Below are positions 8,170 to 15,093 of a DNA stretch of 17,656 nucleotides, piece after piece. Where the stretch lies: the NCBI GenBank assembly GCA_031285645.1, contig JAITVU010000010.1, positions 1 to 17,656 on the forward strand, written 5' to 3'. The notes beneath the pieces are model-generated. The model saw only the letters and a program-made list of their open reading frames with translations, searched no databases and had not been told where the DNA came from. Positions within the stretch are counted from its first letter, which is position 1. Each line of letters starts with the position of its first letter. The stretch is from Oscillospiraceae bacterium (GTDB lineage: Bacteria > Bacillota > Clostridia > Oscillospirales > Ruminococcaceae). The translations under genes and the position numbers were made by a program.

Positions 8170-8634
8170 ATGGCTACACTGCATTTAATGGTTGGCTTAC
8201 CCTGCAGCGGAAAAACAACGGAGGCCGGGAAGGTGGCCCGCCAATACAATGCGCTGCGCTTGACGCCCGATGTCTGGCAGCTCAGGCTGTTTGGGCAAGA
8301 CATGGATGACCCGCGCCATGATGACCGCCACGAGGCCATAGAGGAAATAATGTGGGATGTGGCCAGGGATGTTCTCTTGCTGGGGACAAGCGTTGTGTTG
8401 GATTTTGGATTCTGGTCGCGCGGGGAGCGGGATGATTTCAGGCGAAGGGCCAGGGATTTGGGTGCGGGTTTTATGATTCATTTTATGGACGTGCCCTTGT
8501 GCGAACTGCTCGCGCGTCTGGAAAAGCGAAACCGGCAGGCCGGCGAGGAGGAAAGCATCGCCTTTTCGCCTGAACTGCTTGAAGAGTGGGCGGCGATGTT
8601 TGAGGCGCCGTCTGACGACGAGCTGTGCCCGTGA
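8170..8634 (+). CDS. small P-loop kinase-like protein (AAA_33 / zeta-type fold)
   Basis: The product has 154 residues and consists almost only of a P-loop kinase domain. Walker A is GLPCSGKTT (residues 9-17). TPDVWQLRLFGQD follows in the position where AAA_33 and polynucleotide-kinase-like proteins bind substrate. VVLDFGFWSRGERDDFR (about 76-92) is the second strand-motif of this family, and RLEKRNRQ is a likely lid region with arginines. The ATG has GGAAGGGGAG about 10 nt upstream. Family members phosphorylate small molecules, nucleic-acid ends or UDP-sugars, but the substrate cannot be told here. The gene sits alone between hairpin clusters (7731-8124 and 8786-8923) with no partner antitoxin visible, so a toxin role is not supported. 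It may have moved in with the repeats. Confidence 0.85.
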   Translation: MATLHLMVGLPCSGKTTEAGKVARQYNALRLTPDVWQLRLFGQDMDDPRHDDRHEAIEEIMWDVARDVLLLGTSVVLDFGFWSRGERDDFRRRARDLGAGFMIHFMDVPLCELLARLEKRNRQAGEEESIAFSPELLEEWAAMFEAPSDDELCP

Positions 8635-9017
8635 CCGCGGCGTTTTACTAACAGGTGTGACGCCGCTCCCTGCCGCCTTGTGCACCTACATAAGGACATA
8701 ACCATATGCGGTTCTATTCCCCGGCTTTTAAGGCGCTCTTTGAATTTGTTCTGAATACCTGTTGTTTGCGGCGGAAAATTTTTTATATAGTGAACGAACG
8801 TCAAAACCGTTCCGGTTTTGACACGTGAGGCAGACGCCTGACGGCACGCTGGAGACGTGCGCGTTCACTATGTATGGTTCGAAGGCCTCAAAAATGACCG
8901 TTTTTGAAATTCGCTGAGTATAAAATTGTCACGTTTGAATATATGCTGGCTATTTTTTGGTTTTGTGCCTATATCCCGGTCACAAAACAGGTAATATGTG
9001 AAAATACCAACTTTTTG
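8635..9017. other. intergenic region after the kinase-like gene
   Basis: Contains a hairpin GCGGCGT (8637-8643) with ACGCCGC (8660-8666), but no T-tract, so termination is uncertain. At 8705 an ATG with AAGGA nine bases upstream opens a 40-codon frame to 8827 whose last third is element B sequence; it may be a gene start truncated by the repeat or be meaningless. Element B copy 1 follows at 8786-8923. The rest, to the sortase promoter, is AT-rich with nothing assignable. Confidence 0.4.
8786..8923 (+). repeat. multi-hairpin interspersed element B, copy 1 (138 bp)
   Basis: Begins TATAGTGAACGAACG and ends CGCTGAGTATAA. The left part, TATAGTGAACG to CGTTCACTATG, has inverted ends and holds the hairpin GTCAAAACCG/CGGTTTTGAC and two weaker stems that are damaged relative to copy 2. 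It closely matches 15094-15268 but lacks about 37 bp near the middle of that copy. Confidence 0.88.
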
Positions 9018-9045
9018 TTGCAAAAACGTTAATTTGTGATATAAT
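9018..9045 (+). promoter_or_regulatory. probable sigma-A promoter of the sortase gene
   Basis: TTGCAA (9018-9023), a 16-bp spacer and TATAAT (9040-9045), with TGA just before the -10 (extended -10). The 13 bases TTTGTGATATAAT (9033-9045) recur exactly at 10073-10085. Confidence 0.65.
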
Positions 9046-9086
9046 TTCAGTAACTATTTATTGTTTTTTGGGAGGCTTCTGTAATA

Positions 9087-9995
9087 ATGAAAAAGCACTT
9101 TGTCAAGATATCCTCGGTGCTTCTTGCTATCGTACTGGCGCTGGGTCCCGTGACGTCGGCGCCGCTGTCGATGACTGTCCGGGCGGCGGACAGCGACTAT
9201 TTTGAACGGCCGGACAGCGAGAGGGAAAGCGGACGCACTACGACGTCAATCGGCAGCGTCACCAGCAGTGTTTACGACCATAAAAGTATGAAAGCGGGTA
9301 TCAAAAAATATGCCGCCGACAACTCAGATGTCAAGGGCTGGCTGATCGTGCCCAACACAAACATCAACAAACCCATCACATTTAGCAGCAGAGACAATGA
9401 TTACTATATATACAGGGATATAAAAGGCACCAATTACACGGGCATAACATATAAAAATTACGTTGAAACCGCCAATTATCTTGATTGCCGGACTGTTTTC
9501 GGGGATACGTGGCGTAAATCGTCCAGGAATACCGTTATTTACGGCCATAACTGGACGAATCTGCGCGAACCGCACGCAATTGGAGCCAATAACAACCATA
9601 TTATGTTCGGGCAGCTTCCGTCGTATACCAATATGGAGTTCGCAAAGCAAAATCCGCATATCTATTTTTCCACCGAGAAAAATGAAGGGATATGGCGCGT
9701 GTTCAGTGTTGCTTTTGTCGAGCTGAGCACTGATTTCAATTATAATCAGCCCAATCCGACCTCTGAGGATTATGAGGCGCTTATCAAAGAACTGCAAAAT
9801 CGCAGTATGTTCGATTTTGGCGTTGATGTAGAGAAAACCGACCGGATCCTGACCCTTTCAACCTGCACAAGACAGTACAGCGCGGGCGCGCAGCAGCGCT
9901 TCATCGTTGTGGCGAGGCTGCTTCGGGACGGCGAGTCTGAAAAGGACAGCGTCAGTGTCAGTGTTAATTCGGATATGAAGAGGCCCAGATTCTAA
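9087..9995 (+). CDS. class B sortase, apparently secreted
   Basis: Cysteine transpeptidase that cleaves a sorting motif in secreted proteins and links them to peptidoglycan or to each other. The product has 302 residues. The N-terminus is a signal peptide: MKKHFVK, a hydrophobic stretch of about 20 residues and a possible VRAAD cleavage site near residue 34. VKGWLIVPNTNINKPI (about 82-97) is the sortase B start. The catalytic histidine is H154 in IYGHNW, the cysteine is C260 in LSTCT and the arginine is R271 in QRFIV. GGGAGG lies 11 nt upstream of the ATG. A typical class B enzyme keeps its N-terminal helix as an anchor; here the AxA-like site suggests possible release. No substrate with a sorting signal is encoded nearby. 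It stands alone, with its own promoter and terminator. Confidence 0.93.
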   Translation: MKKHFVKISSVLLAIVLALGPVTSAPLSMTVRAADSDYFERPDSERESGRTTTSIGSVTSSVYDHKSMKAGIKKYAADNSDVKGWLIVPNTNINKPITFSSRDNDYYIYRDIKGTNYTGITYKNYVETANYLDCRTVFGDTWRKSSRNTVIYGHNWTNLREPHAIGANNNHIMFGQLPSYTNMEFAKQNPHIYFSTEKNEGIWRVFSVAFVELSTDFNYNQPNPTSEDYEALIKELQNRSMFDFGVDVEKTDRILTLSTCTRQYSAGAQQRFIVVARLLRDGESEKDSVSVSVNSDMKRPRF

Positions 9996-10036
9996 ATATC
10001 ATTGATACGTGTGTTTGGTATAACGCAAAAAACAGG

Positions 10037-10076
10037 ACACGGATACAGTTTGAATAACTGTATCCGTGTTTGTTTG
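10037..10076 (+). terminator. rho-independent terminator of the sortase gene
   Basis: A perfect 12-bp stem ACACGGATACAG (10037-10048) with CTGTATCCGTGT (10058-10069), a 9-nt loop, then TTGTTTG. The stem is long; the T-tract is broken by G. Confidence 0.85.
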
Positions 10077-10085
10077 TGATATAAT
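10073..10085 (+). promoter_or_regulatory. extended -10 promoter of the broken phosphatase gene
   Basis: TTTGTGATATAAT, with TATAAT at 10080-10085 preceded by TGA. No good -35 is present; the upstream part is the sortase terminator stem. It is the same 13-mer as in the sortase promoter. Confidence 0.45.
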
Positions 10086-10179
10086 GGGGGATATATAGGA
10101 AAGCCGCGTTGAAAAGCTCTGAAGGGAGAAGGTGGAGTAGCCTTCTATTTCGGCAAATACACAGGCAACGGGAGAAAAA

Positions 10180-10489
10180 ATGACGAAAGTATATTTCATA
10201 AGGCATTCAGAATCGGATACACAGAGTCCGTGACGGCAGAATCCGGCCGCTTACACCAAGAGGACTCTCAAGATGCCTATTGGTGACGGAATTTTTGAGC
10301 GATAAAAACATTGATGCCGTATTGTTAAGCTCATTTAAGCGTACGATCTATACGGTTGCCAATTTTGCCGGAAAAAGCGAATTGGAAATAAAGATAATAG
10401 AGGATTTCAGGGAGCAAAAGAGCGGCAGTGACATGCGCCGAAACGACGCGGATTTCCGATCGTTTTCACCTCAATACGCTGAACGCTAA
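10180..10489 (+). pseudogene. frameshifted and truncated histidine phosphatase (phosphoglycerate mutase-like)
   Basis: The ATG at 10180, with GGGAG six bases before it, opens MTKVYFIRHSESDTQS, which carries the phosphohistidine RH motif of the histidine phosphatase superfamily. This frame stops at once (TGA at 10231-10233). The neighbouring frame continues the protein from about 10229 as VRDGRIRPLTPRGLS and on through LVTEFLSDKNIDAVLLSSFKR and IIEDFREQKSG, as expected for the family, so one base was gained or two were lost near 10228. The 3' half, which should hold the second catalytic histidine region, is missing: homology ends near 10475, where a minus-strand VOC gene fragment takes over. 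Its promoter and ribosome site persist, so the decay may be recent, or a base may be misread. Confidence 0.8.
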
Positions 10490-10559
10490 CGATACGCTCA
10501 TACAAGTCCAGCGCCTTCAAACTGTCCGTGACGACAAAATCGATCTCAACGCCCGTCAT
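10466..10559 (-). pseudogene. truncated VOC-superfamily protein (glyoxalase-like), N-terminal remnant
   Basis: From the ATG at 10557-10559 the minus strand reads MTGVEIDFVVTDSLKALDLY, then ERIVSVQRIEV, which is the first beta-alpha unit of VOC-fold proteins (glyoxalase/PhnB type) as I know them. AAGGAG eight bases upstream is a strong ribosome binding site, so this is a true gene start. After about 31 residues the frame enters sequence that codes for the phosphatase on the other strand, and the homology ends. The frame is also open upstream of this ATG, but the ribosome site argues for the internal Met. The assignment comes from memory of the family and needs a search. Confidence 0.65.
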
Positions 10560-10603
10560 ATTTTGGTCTCCTTCAGGCACAACGATTCTTATAATAATAT
10601 AGG

Positions 10604-10708
10604 CATTGCGGTTTAAAATATCCACTGTTTTAAACCGCAATGACCCGTGGGAATTCGCTTTGCTATGCTATGCTTCTTTTAAGCCGGTCTTAAAACGCAT
10701 TCACTATA
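10604..10708 (-). repeat. interspersed element A, copy 2, directly after the metA stop
   Basis: Read on the minus strand it begins TATAGTGAATGCG at 10708, the base after the metA stop codon (10709-10711), and ends with a perfect 15-bp stem, 10604-10618 with 10628-10642, and a 9-nt loop. It aligns with 7813-7917 along its whole length, with small indels. The hairpin may serve as the 3' end of the metA transcript, though it lacks a T-tract. On its other side is the VOC remnant. Confidence 0.85.
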
Positions 10709-11632
10709 TTATAGCCTGCCGATATCGTTGATATTATATGGCGTATTCTGGTATACAAAATAGTTGAGCCAGTTGGAGTACAAAAGGTTGGCGTGGGATT
10801 TCCACCGGATCAGGGGCGTATTCTCCGGGTTGTCGTCAGGGAAATAATTGACGGGGATATCAATTTCGAGCCCTTTGCCGCGGTCGCGGAAGTATTCGTC
10901 GGCAAGGCTGTTCCGGTCGTATTCCGAATGTCCCGTGATGAAAAACTGCCGGCCGGCCCTGTCGGCGATTATGTAGACGCCGGCCTCAGGTGATTCGCTG
11001 AGCAGTTCAAGGTCCGGGCATGCCAGGATGTCGTCGCGCCTCGTCTGCGTGTGGCGCGAATGGGGCGCATAAAAAACATCGTCGAAGCCATACAGCAGGG
11101 CGTGGGCGGGATTGGTGAGCGTGTGACGGAAAATGCCGAATTTTTTGCGCTCAAGCGGGTACTTTTTTATACCGTAATGATAATATAAAGCGGCTTGCGC
11201 CCCCCAGCAGATATTGAAAATGGAAAACACGTGCGTTTTAGTCCACTCCATGATCGTACAGAGCTCCGGCCAGTAATCGACGTCTTCAAACGCCATATGC
11301 TCGATAGGGGCGCCTGTTATGAGCATGCCGTCAAATTTTTGGTCCTTAATATCGTCAAATACCTTATAAAACTTGAAAAGGTGTTCGGCAGGCGTGTTTT
11401 TCGATGTGTGCGTGGCTGTCTGCATCAACTCGATGTCCAACTGAATGGGGGTGTTGCCGATGAGGCGGAGGAGTTGGGTCTCCGTTTCTATTTTTTTGGG
11501 CATCAGGTTCAGAATCAATATTTTAAGAGGTCGGATATCCTGCGACATGGCGCGGGCCTCATCCATGATGAAGATGTTCTCCGCGTTGAGAATTTCCCTT
11601 GCGGGCAGGCCGTTTGGTATTTTAACCGGCAT
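10709..11632 (-). CDS. metA: homoserine O-acetyltransferase of the MetA family
   Basis: Activates the hydroxyl of L-homoserine with an acyl-CoA, the first committed step of methionine synthesis, in the cytoplasm. I place the start at the third Met of the frame ([11 protein letters not shown]), which is the usual family start and has AAAGGA eight bases upstream; the ATG at 11639-11641 directly abuts that ribosome site. With this start the product has 307 residues. The catalytic residues then fall at the published family positions: C142 in ICWGAQA, and H235 and E237 in GHSEYD. Residue 111, in TGAPIEH, is glutamate, which in this family is linked to acetyl-CoA use, whereas glycine gives succinyl-CoA use. 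So the enzyme is probably an acetyltransferase despite the name. It follows the DHHW gene by 53 bp and may be co-transcribed. Confidence 0.95.
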   Translation of the reverse strand: MPVKIPNGLPAREILNAENIFIMDEARAMSQDIRPLKILILNLMPKKIETETQLLRLIGNTPIQLDIELMQTATHTSKNTPAEHLFKFYKVFDDIKDQKFDGMLITGAPIEHMAFEDVDYWPELCTIMEWTKTHVFSIFNICWGAQAALYYHYGIKKYPLERKKFGIFRHTLTNPAHALLYGFDDVFYAPHSRHTQTRRDDILACPDLELLSESPEAGVYIIADRAGRQFFITGHSEYDRNSLADEYFRDRGKGLEIDIPVNYFPDDNPENTPLIRWKSHANLLYSNWLNYFVYQNTPYNINDIGRL

Positions 11633-11685
11633 GTGCATCATCCTTTCTGAGTGGGATTGAGTGCGTTCAACACTTTCATAAAAGC

Positions 11686-12804
11686 CTATGTGGTCAGGAA
11701 ATATACATTGGCGTCGGCCGCAAAACCTTTGAGATTATAAAGGATCATAATGTCGGTGACGCCGTTTTCCGCGATGAAGTCGTAAATGGATGTCTTAAAG
11801 AAGCGCAGATCGGCCACGAGGATTTCCTCGTAGTCGGAGAGAAGGAACTGGGCGAACGTGTTCGCGTAGGAGTCCTTGACGAGAAAAAGCTTTTTCCCGT
11901 TTGTATGCCCTGTTTTAATGCGGACAAGGGACTGGTTCGCGTTGAGGAAAACGGAATATTTATCCTTGACATCAAGATAGGACCGCTCGTAGAAGCTGTC
12001 TGTCACCTTTTCCCCCATATTGTAGTCGACATTTAAAACGCCCGTGTCTTTGGGATAAAACGCCGTGATGATATCCGGAGCGACCATGTAAAGACTGGCT
12101 TTGGAATAAGTGGTGCCGTAGAATTCGCTGCTGAGGAATTCGGTGTCGTAATCCTCAAAACTGCGGGCCGGCAGCCCATTTTGTCCCCGCCAGGCGTTGT
12201 AGGCGTAAAAAGCGCCCAGCGATGTCCAGTGATGGTCCGTCGCGTAAAAAATATAGTCGTCGCTGTGCGCGGCCAGGGCGGGGCTGACGTCGATAAAGTC
12301 CGGGATCGCGGCCGCCTGGTCCAGCAACGCCCTCTGATCGATTTCGGGAGCAAAGGCGGGCAGTTTGTGCGCGTAAATCATGGACGCCGTGGGCACAAGC
12401 ATGACCTGCGTTTCAAGGCCCAGCCCGTCGCGCACCCGCTCTTGAAATGCGCGGATAAAATCGAGGTTCTTGTTAAAGCGCTCCATGTCAATGCTGTCAA
12501 ACATTTCAACCAGCGTGCCGTCATTTGCGAAGTAAACGCCGTTCGAGGCGTGCTTTTGAAGAAGGAGCTCGCTGCCTGTCTTCATGCCGACCCACTTATC
12601 CCGGAAAACGAACTGGTCGGTGATAAAATCGTCAAAGCCGGACGTGAACTTGCCGTCCAGGATGGTTTGAAGTGTCAAAGACGGTATTTGCTGCAAATAA
12701 CGGTTCTCATTCGCCGAAAAGGTTCTTTTCGGCGCGGCGAGGTTCAAAACGGCGAGCCCGAAAAGCAGGGCGATAAAAATCCCGACGGTTATCTTACTGC
12801 TCAC
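11686..12804 (-). CDS. DHHW / AlgX-AlgJ-like SGNH protein, putative O-acetyltransferase partner
   Basis: The product has 372 residues. An N-terminal hydrophobic helix (about 5-23) acts as a signal anchor, placing the rest outside the membrane. [19 protein letters not shown] (about 187-205) carries the DHHW signature. D190 and H192 correspond in spacing to the catalytic Asp and His of AlgX, and [10 protein letters not shown] (308-317) supplies the serine, S312. The NENRYLQ and FVFRDKW segments near the N-terminus are typical of the family. In alginate systems such proteins transfer acetyl groups delivered by the MBOAT protein onto a polymer outside the membrane. The start is GTG (12802-12804) with AGGAGA about 10 nt upstream. 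It lies 27 bp after the MBOAT gene, so the two form an operon. The real acceptor polymer is unknown. Confidence 0.88.
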   Translation of the reverse strand: MSSKITVGIFIALLFGLAVLNLAAPKRTFSANENRYLQQIPSLTLQTILDGKFTSGFDDFITDQFVFRDKWVGMKTGSELLLQKHASNGVYFANDGTLVEMFDSIDMERFNKNLDFIRAFQERVRDGLGLETQVMLVPTASMIYAHKLPAFAPEIDQRALLDQAAAIPDFIDVSPALAAHSDDYIFYATDHHWTSLGAFYAYNAWRGQNGLPARSFEDYDTEFLSSEFYGTTYSKASLYMVAPDIITAFYPKDTGVLNVDYNMGEKVTDSFYERSYLDVKDKYSVFLNANQSLVRIKTGHTNGKKLFLVKDSYANTFAQFLLSDYEEILVADLRFFKTSIYDFIAENGVTDIMILYNLKGFAADANVYFLTT

Positions 12805-12831
12805 TTTATATGAGTCTCCTATGTTTCAGAA

Positions 12832-14244
12832 TCAGAATCGGAAGTAAAGGAAAGGGTTGTAGGTGCTGTCTACAAGATAGGCCACCGAAATCAGGAAAAT
12901 AAAGACGATGACGACATTGCTCAGGGCTGCGCGGGTAAACGTTTTATCCTGAGCGGCCGCCAGAAACCGCTGTGACAACCTGTGCGGCAAGGGCGTTGAG
13001 CCGATGACAAGCAGGATCAGCATGATCATGTTGGATGTGAGGGCGAAGAGGGCCCGGTCGTTGACAAAGGGAACGCCGCTGCCGCCGAAGAGATAAGATG
13101 TGTAGCGCAGCCCGGCGCCAAGATCGTCAAAGGCAAAGATGACCCAGCCGATGAGGACGCAGAGCAATGTGTAAATACGCGAAATCACGGCGGGCATTTT
13201 TTCAAGATACTTGAGCAGGAATACCTTTTCAAATATCAGAAGGATGCAGTAATAGACGCCCCAGACAGCGAAATTCCAGCTGGCGCCGTGCCAGATGCCG
13301 GTGAGGATCCACACAATGGCGATGTTGCGCAGCTGTTTGCCGAGGCCGTGGCGGTTGCCGCCGAGCGGGATATAGACATATTCGCGAAACCATGTGCCCA
13401 GTGAAATATGCCAGCGCCGCCAAAATTCCGTGATGCTCTTGGAAATATAAGGATAATCGAAGTTTTCCAGAAATGTGAACCCGAACATTTTGCCCAGGCC
13501 GATCGCCATATCCGAGTAGCCGGAGAAATCGAAATAGATCTGGAAAGCAAAGGCGACGATGCCGAGCCACGCGCCGAGCACGCTCATGTCTCCCGGCGCA
13601 AGGGCGGAAATCTGTGTCCAGAGCATGCCGATGTTGTTGGCGAGCAGGACCTTTTTGCCAAGCCCCGCGATAAAGCGCCGAATGCCTTCTGAAAACATAT
13701 CCGGGGTTTCACGGCGCTCATTAAGCTGTTCGGCCACGGTCTGGAAGCGCACGATGGGGCCTGCGATCAGCTGCGGGAAAAGAGCGACATAAGTGCCGAA
13801 AGAGATGATGTTTTTCTGCATTTTCGCGTCGCCGCGGTACACATCAATGGTGTAGGACATGGTCTGGAACGTGTAAAACGAAATGCCGATGGGGAGCGGC
13901 AGATTCGGCTGGGGGATGGTAAGGCCAAAGGCGCCGTTGATGCTGGCGACGACAAAGTCGCTGTATTTGAATACGCCGAGCAGGGCCAGATTGATAACAA
14001 CAGAGGAAATAAGCGCCGCTTTGGCCGCTTTATTGCCTCGGTACTTGTCAACAAGCCGGCCGTGAACGTAATCCACAACCGTGGAAAAGAGCATAAGCGA
14101 AACATAGATGGGCTCGCCCCAGGCATAGAAAACGAGGCTGAACAAAAAGAGAATCAGGTTTCTCAGTTTCCTCGGGGCGATGAAATAGACAAGGAGCACA
14201 AGCGGGAAAAAGATGAAGAGAAAATTTAAACTGCTGAATACCAT
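12832..14244 (-). CDS. MBOAT family O-acyltransferase (AlgI/DltB-like)
   Basis: Polytopic membrane protein expected to move acetyl or another acyl group from a cytoplasmic donor across the membrane to an extracellular carrier or partner. I start it at MVFSSLNFLFIFFPL (ATG at 14242-14244), the usual AlgI beginning, with GGAG seven bases upstream. The frame runs 21 codons further upstream, but that part lacks a ribosome site and family character. It then has 470 residues and about ten hydrophobic segments. Family motifs are FDFSGYSDMAIG (about 238-249), EFWRRWHISLGTWFREYVY (about 273-291), PLGGNR, and TGIWHGASWNF with the likely catalytic H319. The neighbours, a DHHW protein and a DUF4358-type lipoprotein, support an envelope O-acetylation role. 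The acceptor could be a wall polysaccharide or exopolymer; no glycosyltransferases are visible nearby. Confidence 0.94.
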   Translation of the reverse strand: MVFSSLNFLFIFFPLVLLVYFIAPRKLRNLILFLFSLVFYAWGEPIYVSLMLFSTVVDYVHGRLVDKYRGNKAAKAALISSVVINLALLGVFKYSDFVVASINGAFGLTIPQPNLPLPIGISFYTFQTMSYTIDVYRGDAKMQKNIISFGTYVALFPQLIAGPIVRFQTVAEQLNERRETPDMFSEGIRRFIAGLGKKVLLANNIGMLWTQISALAPGDMSVLGAWLGIVAFAFQIYFDFSGYSDMAIGLGKMFGFTFLENFDYPYISKSITEFWRRWHISLGTWFREYVYIPLGGNRHGLGKQLRNIAIVWILTGIWHGASWNFAVWGVYYCILLIFEKVFLLKYLEKMPAVISRIYTLLCVLIGWVIFAFDDLGAGLRYTSYLFGGSGVPFVNDRALFALTSNMIMLILLVIGSTPLPHRLSQRFLAAAQDKTFTRAALSNVVIVFIFLISVAYLVDSTYNPFLYFRF

Positions 14245-14404
14245 GCCGCATCTCCATTTTGTCAAGTATGCCCATCCGGCGCGGGACAGGCTGAGAGCTA
14301 AAAGCATTATGAAATCAGGCGTATTTATGTAGAGAGGTTATGCCCACAAGCTGAAAAAGTGCGTGCGAACAACGGCTCTGCGGCCGCCACAGAATAATAG
14401 CTGG

Positions 14405-14449
14405 CCCAAGGACGATGTCCCTGGGTCCCGTTTCTTAAAATAGAAACGG
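14405..14449 (-). other. two tandem hairpins between lipoprotein and MBOAT genes
   Basis: CCCAAGGAC/GTCCCTGGG (14405-14413 with 14417-14425) and CCGTTTCT/AGAAACGG (14428-14435 with 14442-14449) sit in the 225-bp gap. Neither has a T-tract. They could mark an mRNA processing or attenuation point between the lipoprotein and the MBOAT-DHHW pair. No convincing promoter was found in the gap. Confidence 0.45.
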
Positions 14450-14469
14450 CCGTCGGACACGCATGCGCG

Positions 14470-15003
14470 TCATTTCAGGCTGTTTTCAAAAGCGTGGACA
14501 CCAATCTGTACCTGCTCCTCGGCGAACGCCTTTGCTGATTCGTCACTGACGTCATCCATATTGTCGTTGTTTTTCCCGAGCATCAGGAACGCGATATAAT
14601 TGCCCTGCCGCACGACCTTTGCCGCGTTTGTTTTGGGAACGTTCATCGGGTATTGGAGTGTGTCGGCTATTTTGAGATCTCTGGCATTGGTGAGGGCCTT
14701 CTCGACGTCGTCCGCTTTGCCGTTTTTGGCTTTGACAAGGACGACACGGTCATTAAACATCGTAATCATGGCCATTTCGCCCCTGACATCGTCATACATG
14801 TCGGGTGTCAGGCCAAATTCCGCTTCGAGAAGCTCGGCCGGAATCTCGCCATTGGGCATGTAATCGTCGCCGTAGGCGTTTTTAATCGCGGTGAGAATAT
14901 CATCCAAAGGGACGTCGGGCGTCTGGGCGGCCCCGCATCCCGTAAACATCATGACAGCAAGCATCAAAACAGCGATGAAGCGTCTCGTTAATTGAATAGT
15001 CAC
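14470..15003 (-). CDS. DUF4358-type lipoprotein
   Basis: The product has 177 residues. The N-terminus is a lipoprotein signal: two arginines, a hydrophobic run and the lipobox FTGC with Cys23 as the lipidation site, so the mature protein should sit on the outer face of the membrane. The body resembles the DUF4358 family of Clostridia as I know it: an N-terminal helix (LDDILTAIKNAYGDDYMPN), a central segment with EAEFGLTPDMYDDVRGEM, then VVLVKAKNGKADDVEKAL, and a hydrophobic strand YIAFLMLG near the C-terminus. Function is unknown. The start is GTG with AAGGA nine bases upstream. A small hairpin, GCCGC/GCGGC, lies just before the ribosome site. It precedes the MBOAT gene on the same strand, and from memory such proteins often sit beside MBOAT/DHHW genes, which suggests a shared role. 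Confidence 0.75.
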   Translation of the reverse strand: MTIQLTRRFIAVLMLAVMMFTGCGAAQTPDVPLDDILTAIKNAYGDDYMPNGEIPAELLEAEFGLTPDMYDDVRGEMAMITMFNDRVVLVKAKNGKADDVEKALTNARDLKIADTLQYPMNVPKTNAAKVVRQGNYIAFLMLGKNNDNMDDVSDESAKAFAEEQVQIGVHAFENSLK

Positions 15004-15093
15004 TTTTTCACATCCTTAATGCCGCTGTGCGGCAGTGGTCACTGTGACGGAGCACAGCCCTGATACCACGAATCCGTTGGGGAAACAGGCGTG

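Noticed and set aside
8170..8634. Zeta-toxin of a toxin-antitoxin pair
   Set aside because: The P-loop fold is similar, but there is no small antitoxin gene upstream or downstream; the neighbours are repeats.
10560..10640. Upstream extension of the VOC fragment to a Met at 10638-10640
   Set aside because: The extra 27 codons lie across element A and lack a ribosome site, while the internal ATG at 10559 has AAGGAG at good spacing.
11633..11685. SAM or T-box riboswitch before metA
   Set aside because: The gap is 53 bp and shows no room for, or motif of, either class.
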